A DNA stretch of 64,000 nt, from assembly GCF_965208895.1 (NCBI RefSeq), contig NZ_OZ242363.1, forward strand, positions 2,728,001 through 2,792,000, read 5' to 3'. The translations under genes were made by a program, and so were the position numbers. The number at the start of each line of letters is the position of its first letter. Positions within the stretch are counted from its first letter, which is position 1. Below are positions 9,389 to 16,977 of the stretch, piece after piece. The notes under the pieces are model-generated. The model was not told the DNA's origin. It was given only the letters and a program-made list of their open reading frames with translations, and made no database searches. The stretch comes from Poriferisodalis sp965208895. GTDB taxonomy: Bacteria > Actinomycetota > Acidimicrobiia > Acidimicrobiales > Poriferisodalaceae.

Positions 9389-10306
9389 TTAGTTCAGCAC
9401 CTCAGTGGCAGTGCCCGCTTGGTCTGGCCCGGAGGACTCATCGGAGACGCCCGACGCCGTGGCTGGCTCGTCGCCACGGCCTGACACGAGCATTGCCATG
9501 CCTCCGATGGCGAGCACGATGCTCATGACCAGACCCAGCCGCAATCCGCCGACCGAGGCGACCCAGTTGCTCAGGCTGCTGCTCCAGCGTTCGACCGTCA
9601 CCACCAGTCCGTCGCCGCCGCGGTCGGTCAGGTCGATGAACCAATACCAGATGGTGAAGGCGCCGGCGGCAATCATCAGCACAGCGGCGATGGCGTCGGT
9701 GTAACGCATCAGCACGCGCAGCTTGCCGAGCAGCCAGCCGCGGGCCAGCGCCAGGCTGACTGCCAGCGAGGTGAGCACGAGGCCCATGCCCAGCGCATAC
9801 AGCACGAACGACACGATGCCGCCGACAAAGCTGTCGTCGCCGGCCGACGCGGTGACTACGACGAGGAACGTCGCCAACCCGCACGACACCGATGCCACTG
9901 CGTAGCTGACGCCGAACAGGAAGAGCGAGCGCACATCTCGCCCCGAGGCGCCGCGCTCGAACTTGGGCAGGTATGCCGTCAAGCGGAAGCCGGCGAGAAT
10001 GGCGACGCCGAGCGCGATGAGTCCGACACCGATGACGATGGCTGCCCACGGCACGTAGTCGCGCAGGGCGCTCAACCCCGCCGACAGGGCGATGCCGACG
10101 ACACCGAAGACAACGACGATGCCGGTGGTGACAACGGCGCCTGTCGCCAGTGCCCTGCCGACACCTGCTCGGGAACTGCCTTCACCAGCCCTGCGGTCGA
10201 TTCCCAGGAAGAACGACAGGTAGGCGGGCAGCATCGCGAACCCGCACGGGTTGACCGTCGCGACAATGCCGGCGGTGAAGGCGAAGGTGAGGCGAGCGCC
10301 GTTCAT
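9389..10306 (-). CDS. ccdA: Cytochrome c biogenesis protein CcdA (DsbD family)
   Basis: Integral membrane thiol-disulfide carrier that passes electrons from cytoplasmic thioredoxin to extracytoplasmic partners such as ResA. The 305-residue product has the start GIVATVNPCGFAMLPAYLSF, whose NPCG is the first redox cysteine site, and VSCGLATFLVVVTA, the second. About 6-8 hydrophobic segments are visible and the tail is polar. The ATG at 10306 has AAGGAG about 10 bases upstream, inside the last unit of a 29-bp repeat array that separates it from resA. It pairs functionally with resA and with the c-type cytochromes at 45-51 kb. Confidence 0.9.
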   Translation of the reverse strand: MNGARLTFAFTAGIVATVNPCGFAMLPAYLSFFLGIDRRAGEGSSRAGVGRALATGAVVTTGIVVVFGVVGIALSAGLSALRDYVPWAAIVIGVGLIALGVAILAGFRLTAYLPKFERGASGRDVRSLFLFGVSYAVASVSCGLATFLVVVTASAGDDSFVGGIVSFVLYALGMGLVLTSLAVSLALARGWLLGKLRVLMRYTDAIAAVLMIAAGAFTIWYWFIDLTDRGGDGLVVTVERWSSSLSNWVASVGGLRLGLVMSIVLAIGGMAMLVSGRGDEPATASGVSDESSGPDQAGTATEVLN

Positions 10307-10311
10307 AGTCC

Positions 10312-10485
10312 GCTGTCTCCTTGCTGTGGGTGTATGGCCCGCTGTGTTGTTGTTTTGGGTGTATGGCCCGCTGTGTTGGTCGTTTCGGCCTGGAGGCCGC
10401 TGTGTTGGCCGTTTCGGCCTGGAGGCCGCTGTGTTGTTGCTTCGGGCTCATAGCCCGCTGTGTTGTTGCTTCGGGCTCATAGCCC
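10312..10485 (-). repeat. Six-unit 29-bp tandem hairpin array between resA and ccdA
   Basis: Exactly six 29-base units, read on the minus strand. Units 1 and 2 are identical and start GGGCTATGAGCCC; units 3 and 4 start GGCCTCCAGGCC; units 5 and 6 start GGGCCATACACCC. The common tail is AACACAGC or close to it. Each head can form a short hairpin and both arms change together between unit types. The resA stop TGA lies in unit 1. Units 1 and 2 contain ATGA, so unit 1 encodes a 10-residue micro-ORF (MSPKQQHSGL) overlapping the next by 4 bases. Unit 6 carries the ccdA ribosome site. Confidence 0.9.
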
Positions 10486-11217
10486 GAAGTGCTCCTCTGC
10501 GCGGGTGGTGATGTCTTCCAGAGTGAGCAGGCCGCTGTGTGTTTCGAGGATCTGGCCTTGGGGCGAGACGAACACTGTCGTGGGCATTCCCAGCCCGCCG
10601 AAGTCGATGAACAGCTCGCCCTCATCGAGCCCGGTGGGATAGGTCACGCCCCGCTCAGCGACCGTAGCAATGGCGTCTTCCAGCCGATCATTCGCCGCCA
10701 GTCCCAGCACTGCAACCTGTGTGCCGTGGGTATTCCAGAAACGTTCGAAGTCGGGCATCTCGGTGACGCATGGCACACACCACGACGCAAAGAAATTCAC
10801 GATGAGCGGGCAGCCTTCGTACCCGGCGAACGCTGCCGGCTGTTCTTCGAGCGTGACAAATTCCAGCGCGTGCACGCCGGTGAGGCCCGGATTCACGCCG
10901 TGATCGACGGGGTTGATGTCACTGCACGCCGGAGGGGGTTCCGTCGTTGTGGCCGCAGTCGAAGCAGCCTCCGTCGCGTCGGTCGCCGTCCTCTGGGAGG
11001 AAGCTGAGTCGTCCGGAGAGGTTTGGCCGGCGGCGACGCCGACTTCGCCGCTTTCCACTTCGGCTTCCATCGCCACGAGCGAGGTCATCGCGGGCTGGGC
11101 GCCGCCGGCGAGCAGGAATACCGCCACACCGAGCGCGTAGAGGCCGAGCAGGGCGAACAAGCCCCCGCGCCAACCCCTGAGATGTGCTCGCCAGCTCGCG
11201 CCTCTCGGTGCCTCCAT
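10477..11217 (-). CDS. resA: ResA/TlpA-like membrane-anchored thioredoxin
   Basis: Extracytoplasmic thiol-disulfide reductase, probably reducing apocytochrome c cysteines. The 246-residue product has one N-terminal membrane anchor (GGLFALLGLYALGVAVFLLA, about residues 19-38), a low-complexity Ser/Thr/Ala linker, then a thioredoxin fold with the active site NFFASWCVPCVTEMPDF and the cis-proline region GGLGMPTTVFV. It is the first gene of the minus-strand set resA-ccdA-hydrolase-crcB-crcB. The stop codon lies inside the 29-bp repeat array. The partner ccdA makes the role in cytochrome c maturation likely. Confidence 0.88.
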   Translation of the reverse strand: MEAPRGASWRAHLRGWRGGLFALLGLYALGVAVFLLAGGAQPAMTSLVAMEAEVESGEVGVAAGQTSPDDSASSQRTATDATEAASTAATTTEPPPACSDINPVDHGVNPGLTGVHALEFVTLEEQPAAFAGYEGCPLIVNFFASWCVPCVTEMPDFERFWNTHGTQVAVLGLAANDRLEDAIATVAERGVTYPTGLDEGELFIDFGGLGMPTTVFVSPQGQILETHSGLLTLEDITTRAEEHFGL

Positions 11218-11428
11218 GCAGACGTGAGGCTACTTGCGCTCTTGGGAGCGGCCAGTGCCGCGTGAGGCAGCGCTCGAAGTGCCCGCGATTGCGGGAACCC
11301 CCCCAACTCCAAGCGGCGAGACAGCACCTGCAACCCCGCAAACGTTCGCTGACGCGGCGCTAGTTCAGGCACCCGACGGTGAAATGGCTGCGGCATCGTC
11401 GGGTGACGGCCGCATTGCATCACCGCTT

Positions 11429-11494
11429 GACGGCCTGCTCCGGGGCTGCCGGCCGCCCATTTCGGGCAGCCTCAGTCCACCGGAGCAGACCGTC
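11429..11494. other. Nested two-stem inverted repeat downstream of whiB
   Basis: Arms pair as GACGG/CCGTC (11429-11433 with 11490-11494), CTGCTCCGG/CCGGAGCAG (11435-11443 with 11480-11488) and GGCTGCC/GGGCAGCC (11444-11450 with 11464-11471). This would give a long, mostly continuous stem of about 20 pairs, more elaborate than a simple terminator. It could be a structured RNA or a DNA cruciform. Confidence 0.6.
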
Positions 11495-11500
11495 TGATGA

Positions 11501-11523
11501 GGCCTGCGGGGGCAGTGCAGGCC
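11501..11523. other. Short hairpin GGCCTGC/GCAGGCC
   Basis: Perfect 7-base arms (11501-11507 and 11517-11523) around a 9-base loop. It is the second in the row of hairpins following whiB. Confidence 0.5.
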
Positions 11524-11529
11524 ATGGCG

Positions 11530-11563
11530 GCTGGGCTTGCCGGAGGGGGGCGGCAAGCCCAGC
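11530..11563 (-). terminator. Perfect 12-bp hairpin, possible whiB terminator
   Basis: GCTGGGCTTGCC (11530-11541) pairs with GGCAAGCCCAGC (11552-11563) around a 10-base loop. It lies 60 bases downstream of the whiB stop. No T-run follows, which is common for terminators in high-G+C actinobacteria. Confidence 0.5.
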
Positions 11564-11601
11564 GGAGGGACCCGACAAGGGGGACGGATCCACTCGGAGG
11601 A

Positions 11602-11631
11602 CGCGCCTGAGCAGGGGAAGACTCAGGCGCG
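11602..11631 (-). terminator. Perfect 10-bp hairpin overlapping the whiB stop codon
   Basis: CGCGCCTGAG (11602-11611) pairs with CTCAGGCGCG (11622-11631) around a 10-base loop. The whiB stop codon (11623-11625) is inside the upstream arm. It may protect the 3' end or attenuate read-through. Confidence 0.5.
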
Positions 11632-11967
11632 GACCAATTCGGGGGGCAGTGGCACCTCCTCGATGATCATCGGCGGCCGGGACCGTTTGGGCGGACGGCC
11701 GCGTGGGCGCTTGTCCCTGCGGACCTGCCCGTTCTCGAAGAGCTCGCCGCCCCAGACGCCCCAAGGTTCATGGCGCTGCGCCGCGGCCTCGAAGCACTCG
11801 CTCATCACTGGGCATGCCGAGCAGATGGCCTTGGCGCGAGCGATCTCGTAGAAGTTCTCCGAGAAGAACAAGGGGGTCAGGGTGCCCACGAGGTCGCGAC
11901 AGCGGCCCTGTGCGCGCCAACCCTCAGTGGTGAGGGTCGGTGTGTTGTCGATGACGAGTGCCAGCAT
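11623..11967 (-). CDS. WhiB-family iron-sulfur transcription regulator
   Basis: A 114-residue actinobacterial WhiB-like protein that would bind a [4Fe-4S] cluster and act with the primary sigma factor. The four cluster cysteines are seen as GRCRD, then ICSACPVMSECFEAA (C-x2-C-x5-C), followed by the family turn EPWGVWGGEL and a basic C-terminal DNA-binding tail with an AT-hook-like RPRGRPPK. A strong AGAGGAG site precedes the ATG at 11967. It stands alone and is followed by four hairpins. Which WhiB class it belongs to cannot be settled by eye. Confidence 0.95.
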   Translation of the reverse strand: MLALVIDNTPTLTTEGWRAQGRCRDLVGTLTPLFFSENFYEIARAKAICSACPVMSECFEAAAQRHEPWGVWGGELFENGQVRRDKRPRGRPPKRSRPPMIIEEVPLPPELVRA

Positions 11968-12048
11968 GAGCTTTCTCCTCTGCCTTGTGATTTGTGAAGT
12001 GGTCGGTGGTAGTGAGTGCTGATCTCGGCCGAGGTGGCAGAAACGCGA

Positions 12049-12078
12049 AACGGCCGCCGGGTTGTCCCGGCGGCCGTT
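12049..12078 (-). terminator. Strong hairpin, 13-bp stem with 4-base loop
   Basis: AACGGCCGCCGGG (12049-12061) pairs perfectly with CCCGGCGGCCGTT (12066-12078) around TTGT. On the minus strand it is followed by TTTCGCGTTTCTG, a moderately T-rich tract, and it lies 25 bases after the stop of the small minus-strand frame at 12104-12349. It also sits upstream of whiB and could insulate it. Confidence 0.55.
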
Positions 12079-12103
12079 CGGAGAGTTCTGGTGTCTCAGT
12101 GGA

Positions 12104-12349
12104 CTACATCAGACACTCCGAAGGCCGCAGGCGGTGACGCTTGACGGTTGCCGCTGGGTTGGCACCGTGACCGCGCACCGCATGTTGGAACATGGTCGGC
12201 ATGGCACCCACCGCCGTGAGCACGTCGATGGCCGTGCCGCTCGTCCGGGACCGCGTGGCGGGCTGCCAGCGGCAACGCGCGTCAGGTGCAGGCACCCGTA
12301 CGCGGTACCCGCAGGCACGCGCCGTGGTGTAGGTGCCGAGGTCGGACAT
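12104..12349 (-). CDS. Small hypothetical protein
   Basis: An 81-residue frame, arginine-rich, with no recognisable family. Third codon positions are mostly G or C, as in genes of this genome, but that does not exclude chance. The main support is the strong terminator-like hairpin 25 bases downstream on the same strand. No clear ribosome site precedes ATG 12349. The 241 bases upstream (12350-12590) hold no gene but contain the 11-base inverted arms GCAGGCGGCAG and CTGCCGCCTGC near 12478 and 12536. This could be a small RNA locus instead of a protein gene. Confidence 0.3.
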   Translation of the reverse strand: MSDLGTYTTARACGYRVRVPAPDARCRWQPATRSRTSGTAIDVLTAVGAMPTMFQHAVRGHGANPAATVKRHRLRPSECLM

Positions 12350-12590
12350 CGAGGATCCAATCGAGCGAATGGTCGGGGCTGGTGGCCAGCTGCGGAATCC
12401 CGACGATAGGCCGCAGCGGCGCCAAGAACATCACTTCACCGCAGGCCGCGTCAAGTTATTTTCAGCGCGCTCGCTGTGCAGGCGGCAGAACCCTCTGCTC
12501 CAGCGATCCGGCAGGTCGCAACGTCGCAGAGTCTCCTGCCGCCTGCGCAGCTATGGCATCTGCTCCGGATGCTGCGAACAGAGGCAGTCT

Positions 12591-13652
12591 TCAGTCGAAC
12601 TCGTACTCGAGGACGTCATCGGGTCGCCGGGAGACGTCGACCTCGCCGATGTAGCGCAGATGCTCGAGATGGGCAAAGGTCTCAGACTCCGCCATCGGAC
12701 CCCACGAACGCTCCTTGAAGAGCTGTTTCATGTAGTCCTGCACGGGTGCGCGACCGAGCCGGTCCGACGACGAACGGAGCAGGTCCAGACGTTCGTTGTG
12801 GTGACGCTTGATGTCTTCGACCCGGCCAGACAGGTCGGTGAACGGCTGGCCGTGAGCCGGCAGACCCATCGTCACGCCGTCAAAGCTGGCGACCCGATCG
12901 AGACTGGAGAAGAAATCCTTGAGCGGGTCGCGCGCTGTCGTGATGCCCGAGATGTGCGGCGTGATCGTCGGCAGCACGTGGTCGCCGCAGATCATCAGGC
13001 CGCCCTCGGGATCGAACAGGCACAGGTGGTCGATGGTGTGACCCGGGGTGTGGACCGCCACGAACTCACGCCGCGCCAGCTTGATCCGGTCGGCATCTTC
13101 GACGTGGTGCGTGGGGTGCGGGGTGGCGAACCAGCGGCCGCCCCACCCATTGCGCATCGCCCAGTAGCCGAGTTTCGCCCGGATGGGCATCTTGTAACGC
13201 TGGCCGCCCCATGGCGTAGGGCCGCCTGGTCCGGTGTCGCGTCCGCTGTGCACCGGATCGGCGACGAGCTCGTTGTTCTCGCCGTCGGACGACACCGGTT
13301 CGAGAGCTTCCTCGTCCTCGTCCGCGGTGTCCCACCACAACCGGAATCGGCGATGGGTCACCAGATCGGCACCGAATTCACGGACGAAGCGTCCCGCCGC
13401 CCCGAAGTGATCCGGGTGGCTGTGGGTGACGATGATCGAGTGGACCCGCTCGGGCGGCACCTCAGCTTGTGCCAGCCCTGCCATGAGCGCCTTCCAGTTG
13501 GCCGGGCCCGGCAGGCCGGGATCGACGAGGGCGGCGCCGCGGTCGTCGTCGAGGATGTAGCAGTTCACATGGCCGAGTCCTGGCATCGACATCGGCAGCT
13601 GCAGCCGGCGCACGTCCGGCGCGAGCTCAGTGACCTTGCCGTCGGGCGGCAT
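12591..13652 (-). CDS. Metallo-beta-lactamase-fold hydrolase
   Basis: A 353-residue MBL-superfamily hydrolase. The metal-binding motif VTHSHPDHFG is present, followed by the second-site AVHTPGHTIDHL and the bridging Asp in MICGDHVLP, and a late His in LPAHGQP. A C-terminal winged-helix-like segment (about residues 260-350) is usual for the subfamily that includes thioesterase-like and RNase-unrelated MBL enzymes. ATG 13652 has GAGGAG 6 bases upstream; an extension to 13763 lacks support. The substrate is unknown. It is 58 bases from orn on the same strand. Confidence 0.88.
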   Translation of the reverse strand: MPPDGKVTELAPDVRRLQLPMSMPGLGHVNCYILDDDRGAALVDPGLPGPANWKALMAGLAQAEVPPERVHSIIVTHSHPDHFGAAGRFVREFGADLVTHRRFRLWWDTADEDEEALEPVSSDGENNELVADPVHSGRDTGPGGPTPWGGQRYKMPIRAKLGYWAMRNGWGGRWFATPHPTHHVEDADRIKLARREFVAVHTPGHTIDHLCLFDPEGGLMICGDHVLPTITPHISGITTARDPLKDFFSSLDRVASFDGVTMGLPAHGQPFTDLSGRVEDIKRHHNERLDLLRSSSDRLGRAPVQDYMKQLFKERSWGPMAESETFAHLEHLRYIGEVDVSRRPDDVLEYEFD

Positions 13653-13710
13653 CTGCTCCTCGCGCGTCGGGCGTGACACGGGGTGCAGGCTAGCGAACGG
13701 CCTTCGACTT

Positions 13711-14322
13711 CTAAGGAGCGTTCGATTCTGCGCCGGGCTCGTCGGCCACGTCGGCGATCGCACCGGTCGCGACCGGCTCCAGCCACTGGTCTCGGTAGAA
13801 GCGGAGCTCGTCGATGCTCTGGAGCACGTCGTCGAGGGCTCGATGCTTGGTGGTACCGGCCCGGGATCGGCTCTGTTCTGCCCACGCCTCAGCGACGTTT
13901 GGTCGCCAACGCTTGGCGAGCTCCTTGATCGATGACACGTCGACCACCCGGTAGTGCAGGTGCTCTTCCAGCGCCGGCATGTACTGGTCCAAGAAGCGGC
14001 GGTCGGTACCGATCGAGTTCCCGCACAGCGGCGCCGTGCGCGGCTTCGGGATGTGTTCGGTCACGAACGCGAGCGTGCGCTCGGCTGCCTCGGCCACGGA
14101 GATCTGCGACGCCCTGATCTCGCCGAGCAGCCCGGTCTTGGTGTGCATCGTGTGGACTTCGGGATCCATCGCATCGAGATCGGCCTGTGACGCCCCGATG
14201 ACCAACGACGGACCCGTGGCGATCACGTCGAGTGCATCGTCGGTGATCACGGTCGCGATCTCCACGATTCGATGGCGCCGATGATCCAGCCCGGTCATCT
14301 CCAGATCCAGCCAGACCATCAC
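13711..14322 (-). CDS. orn: Oligoribonuclease
   Basis: A 3'-to-5' DEDDh exoribonuclease that degrades short RNAs and pGpG. The catalytic residues are seen in WLDLEMTGLD (Asp, Glu), GNSIGTDRRFLDQYMP (Asp) and KHRALDDVLQSI (His, Asp). Length, about 203 residues, is slightly above the usual 180-200 because of a short C-terminal tail. The start is chosen as GTG 14322 because a TACGAT box ends 7 bases upstream, the arrangement seen for many genes here; ATG 14331 and ATG 14319 are alternatives. It is divergent from the potassium channel gene. Confidence 0.92.
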   Translation of the reverse strand: MMVWLDLEMTGLDHRRHRIVEIATVITDDALDVIATGPSLVIGASQADLDAMDPEVHTMHTKTGLLGEIRASQISVAEAAERTLAFVTEHIPKPRTAPLCGNSIGTDRRFLDQYMPALEEHLHYRVVDVSSIKELAKRWRPNVAEAWAEQSRSRAGTTKHRALDDVLQSIDELRFYRDQWLEPVATGAIADVADEPGAESNAP

Positions 14323-14329
14323 GGGCTGC

Positions 14330-14335
14330 ATCGTA
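14330..14335 (-). promoter_or_regulatory. -10 element of orn, leaderless type
   Basis: TACGAT on the minus strand, 7 bases before GTG 14322. It decides the orn start codon. Confidence 0.4.
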
Positions 14336-14361
14336 GGCACGACCTGCGCTGTCGACCGCAA

Positions 14362-14367
14362 TAGCGT
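14362..14367 (+). promoter_or_regulatory. -10 element of the potassium channel gene, leaderless type
   Basis: TAGCGT lies 7 bases before ATG 14375. The alternative GTG at 14366 would overlap the box, so ATG 14375 is the likelier start. Confidence 0.5.
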
Positions 14368-14374
14368 GCAATCG

Positions 14375-15190
14375 ATGAAAGGCGTGCTGCGACGACGACG
14401 GTCGCGCCGCCGTTCGCGAACCCGAAGCGAATCGCGGCGGCGTCTTGTCTCGGGAGGGCTTGAACCTGTCGAGCGGCTCGTTGCCGGCCTCTCGGTGCTG
14501 CTGGCCATCTTGGCGGCCGGCACGACGGGCTATGTGCTGCTCGGCCTCGATGTGCTCGACGCGCTGTACCAGACCGTCATCACAGTCTCGACCGTCGGCT
14601 ATGGCGACCCCGAGGACGTGGGAGGTCGCTACCAGCTCTTCACGATCGTGCTCATCCTGCTCGGCACCGGCACTTCGCTCTACACCATCGGCGTTGTCAT
14701 CGAGATGCTGTTCGAGGGGCGGCTCGACGATCACGTCAGGAGGCGACGCATGCAGCGTTCTATTGACAACCTGTCCGGTCACTCGGTCATCTGCGGTTAC
14801 GGCCAGGTCGGCCGGGCTATCGCCGCGGTCATGGCTGACGCCGGCACCGAGGTGGTCGTCATCGACCGCGACCCCGACGTGGGCCCTGAGGATCGCTTCA
14901 TGGTGCTCGGCAACGCCACCGACGACGCAACGCTGCGCAATGCCGGCATCGAGCGGGCCGATTCGCTGGTGCTGGCGATGGACTCCGATGTCGACAATCT
15001 CTACGTGTCCCTGAGCGCTCGCGCGCTGTGCCCACATCTGTTCATAGTGGCGAGAGCAAACTCGGCGGACGCGCTGCCGAAACTGCAACAAGCAGGCGCC
15101 GATCGCGTCATCAACCCCCACCTGATCGGCGGAGCGCACATGGCCGCGGCTGCCTTGCACCAGGACGCAGCCGCAGACGGCGAGCATTAG
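14375..15190 (+). CDS. Two-helix potassium channel with RCK/TrkA-N domain
   Basis: A membrane K+ channel of the MthK/Kch type, 271 residues. After a very basic N-terminus there is helix 1 (VAGLSVLLAILAAGTTGYVL), the pore loop with the selectivity filter TVSTVGYGD, and helix 2 (FTIVLILLGTGTSLYTIGVV). The rest is a cytoplasmic RCK_N domain starting VICGYGQVGRAIAAVMADAG, a Rossmann NAD- or nucleotide-binding fold that gates the pore. A C-terminal RCK_C domain is absent, so the protein is on the short side. The stop overlaps the convergent hypothetical gene by 4 bases. Confidence 0.9.
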   Translation: MKGVLRRRRSRRRSRTRSESRRRLVSGGLEPVERLVAGLSVLLAILAAGTTGYVLLGLDVLDALYQTVITVSTVGYGDPEDVGGRYQLFTIVLILLGTGTSLYTIGVVIEMLFEGRLDDHVRRRRMQRSIDNLSGHSVICGYGQVGRAIAAVMADAGTEVVVIDRDPDVGPEDRFMVLGNATDDATLRNAGIERADSLVLAMDSDVDNLYVSLSARALCPHLFIVARANSADALPKLQQAGADRVINPHLIGGAHMAAAALHQDAAADGEH

Positions 15191-15477
15191 TCGGCCACGA
15201 GGTGCAGGGCCCGACGAGTCTGCTCGATGCGCTCGTAGCCGTCGGTGTCGGCGAGGTAGCGACGTTTCGCCAGTCGCGCCCGGGCGCGGCGCCTGCGGGC
15301 TTGGGCCGCCTCGGCACTTGCGACCCTCCGGGCGCTGCCTGCGACAGCAAAGCCGCTGGCTCGGGCCCCCTTGAGCGACGGCCGAGCCGGCGTCTTGGCA
15401 GCGCAGTCGTCCTCGAACTCGAACTGCGAGACGTCGAACAAGGTCAGCGGTTGCCGTGTCGGCGGCTTCGTCGTCAT
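15187..15477 (-). CDS. Small basic hypothetical protein
   Basis: A 96-residue frame ending in a 4-base convergent overlap with the potassium channel gene. It begins TTKPPTRQPLTLFDVSQFEFEDD and then becomes Ala/Arg-rich with an ARRRRARARLAKRRYLAD segment, which might bind nucleic acid. No family is recognised. It has no clear ribosome site or -10 box, so it remains tentative. Confidence 0.4.
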   Translation of the reverse strand: MTTKPPTRQPLTLFDVSQFEFEDDCAAKTPARPSLKGARASGFAVAGSARRVASAEAAQARRRRARARLAKRRYLADTDGYERIEQTRRALHLVAD

Positions 15478-15623
15478 GGCGTCATGGCTACCGATGGGGT
15501 GTGACAGTCATGATCTTGGGGTCAGCAGTTCGGGCCTGGGTGTGACGGGCCGGGATGCCTTCGACCACCAGCGCCGGCAGAGACCAATGGCATTTGTCGC
15601 AACCTGTGAGCAACCGAATGAAC

Positions 15624-15652
15624 TTGCATTAGAGGCTCGCGCGGGGTAGCGT
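15624..15652 (+). promoter_or_regulatory. Promoter of the toxin-antitoxin operon
   Basis: TTGCAT (15624-15629) and TAGCGT (15647-15652) are 17 bases apart, a near-standard -35/-10 pair. The antitoxin ATG at 15659 begins 6 bases after the -10 box, which implies a leaderless transcript. Confidence 0.55.
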
Positions 15653-15658
15653 GTCGTC

Positions 15659-16441
15659 ATGTGGAATGTCGACCAGCTGCTGCAGGGCGACCTTGATGAG
15701 GCGACCGCGGCAGCCACCAAGGAGATCCCTGACGTCGTAGCTGCCTTCGACCTGCTTGTGCCGCGTGTCGTGCATGAGGGCAGTCTTGCCATCTGGCACC
15801 GCTACTACGAGATGGCCGACCTCGCGATCCGAGCGCTCGCCGAGAAACCAGTGGGCACCAGCAAAGGAGTGGCCGCGGACGCACTGAGCGAGACGAATCC
15901 GAGAGTTGTCCTTCAACTGCTGCAACGAGACATCCCGGTGTACTTGTGGATGGCCCCGACTCCTGATGGCGCGGGATTCGTGAAGATTGTCGTGGATCGC
16001 CTGCGTGGCCATTTCGGCGGCATCCCCCATGAGTGCGTCACGACGCGTGACGACATCGATGAGGATCAGTTCGCTCGGGCGCGCAAGGCGGTCGCCAGTG
16101 TGGAGCTTGAGCGCACACATGGCGGGCCGCTGAAACGAGCGATGGCCATCTGTGACCTCTCAAGCGCCGATGTCGCGGAGATGATGGGGGTGAGTCGCCA
16201 AGCCGTCGACAAATGGCTCGTCTCAGGCCCTCCGGCCGACCGACTCGAGAAGATCGGCGCTCTCGCGGAGATCGCTGAGACCTTGAAGTACCGCTTGCGC
16301 GAAGGGACTCAGCCAGCCGCTGTACGGATGAAGTCGGACACCTATGGGGGCCGCAACATTCTGGAAGTGTTCAGGGACGACGAGTATCAATGGCTGCTGG
16401 ACCTCATCCGGTGGAGCTTCGACTTCAGCGACGTGGCCTGA
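15659..16441 (+). CDS. Xre/MbcA-type antitoxin-like protein of a RES toxin pair
   Basis: A 260-residue protein preceding the RES-domain gene by 2 bases, the order usual for Res-Xre type II systems. A helix-turn-helix is visible at about residues 160-185 (SSADVAEMMGVSRQAVDKWL). The C-terminal part (KIGALAEIAETLKYRL, then RNILEVFRDDEYQWLLDLI) resembles the toxin-binding region of Xre/MbcA antitoxins. The N-terminal 140 residues have no clear match, and the protein is longer than the usual 110-160 residues. It would bind the toxin and repress its own promoter at 15624-15652. Confidence 0.7.
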   Translation: MWNVDQLLQGDLDEATAAATKEIPDVVAAFDLLVPRVVHEGSLAIWHRYYEMADLAIRALAEKPVGTSKGVAADALSETNPRVVLQLLQRDIPVYLWMAPTPDGAGFVKIVVDRLRGHFGGIPHECVTTRDDIDEDQFARARKAVASVELERTHGGPLKRAMAICDLSSADVAEMMGVSRQAVDKWLVSGPPADRLEKIGALAEIAETLKYRLREGTQPAAVRMKSDTYGGRNILEVFRDDEYQWLLDLIRWSFDFSDVA

Positions 16442-16443
16442 AC

Positions 16444-16977
16444 ATGCAAACGGCAGAGATCCGAGGCACGTACTTTCGCGTTGCTGACCCTGAGTGGGAC
16501 GATCCGGTCGACGCGTCGTACGCAGCTCGCGGGAACGGGCAGCGATGGAATCCGCCCGGGATGCCGTGCCTGTATCTCAACCACGACCGGCATACCGCCC
16601 AAGCGAATATCCGGCGCAAGATCGACATCCAGCCTTTCGCAACCCTCCTTGACCCGCAAACGGCGCCGATGATCGTCGAAGTCGGACTGCCGGAGGGGAT
16701 CGCCGCCGACGCATTCACACCCCAAGGAGTCCAAGCGCTCGGGCTGCCGGCTACCTATCCGCTCGATGCCAAGAGCGCAGCAGTCCCACACGAGCAGTGC
16801 CAGCCCATCGGCCAGGCCGCTTTCGATGCCCAACTGGACGGAGTCGACTGCAGATCAGCGGCACCAGGAGGCAACCGCGAACTTGCATGGTTCCCTCGTG
16901 GACGCACAGCGCATGTCGTGTATCAGCAGCAGATCGACCAGTGGTGGGTCCCGCAGCCGGGCGCCGCTCAGCCGTAG
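16444..16977 (+). CDS. RES-domain toxin (NAD+-degrading family)
   Basis: A 177-residue RES-domain protein. Characterised RES toxins deplete NAD+ and are held inactive by the Xre partner. The N-terminal RGTYFRVADPEWDDP holds the conserved Arg; NGQRWNPPGMPCLYLNHDR matches the GxGRWN..G..LYL core with the conserved Tyr. The position where the family usually has a Glu soon after the Tyr appears as HTAQANIRRK, lacking an obvious Glu, so activity is uncertain. ATG 16444 follows the antitoxin stop by 2 bases. An upstream extension to 16390 overlaps the antitoxin and is not needed. Confidence 0.78.
   Translation: MQTAEIRGTYFRVADPEWDDPVDASYAARGNGQRWNPPGMPCLYLNHDRHTAQANIRRKIDIQPFATLLDPQTAPMIVEVGLPEGIAADAFTPQGVQALGLPATYPLDAKSAAVPHEQCQPIGQAAFDAQLDGVDCRSAAPGGNRELAWFPRGRTAHVVYQQQIDQWWVPQPGAAQP

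Larger units (their letters stand above)
11218..11622. other. Non-coding stretch between whiB and resA, rich in hairpins
   Basis: No convincing gene is seen; the open frames here lack ribosome sites and family features. The part from 11429 to 11631 contains four successive perfect or near-perfect inverted repeats, described separately. The part from 11218 to 11428 holds nothing recognisable beyond the presumed resA promoter. Confidence 0.6.

Noticed and set aside
10312..10485. 29-bp regular repeats as a CRISPR array
   Set aside because: The units are directly adjacent with no spacers, and there are no cas genes nearby.
11234..11497. 87-residue plus-strand frame between resA and whiB
   Set aside because: No ribosome site, low-complexity product, and it runs through a long inverted repeat.
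13889..15187. 432-residue minus-strand open frame
   Set aside because: It is antisense to the potassium channel gene and out of frame with orn.
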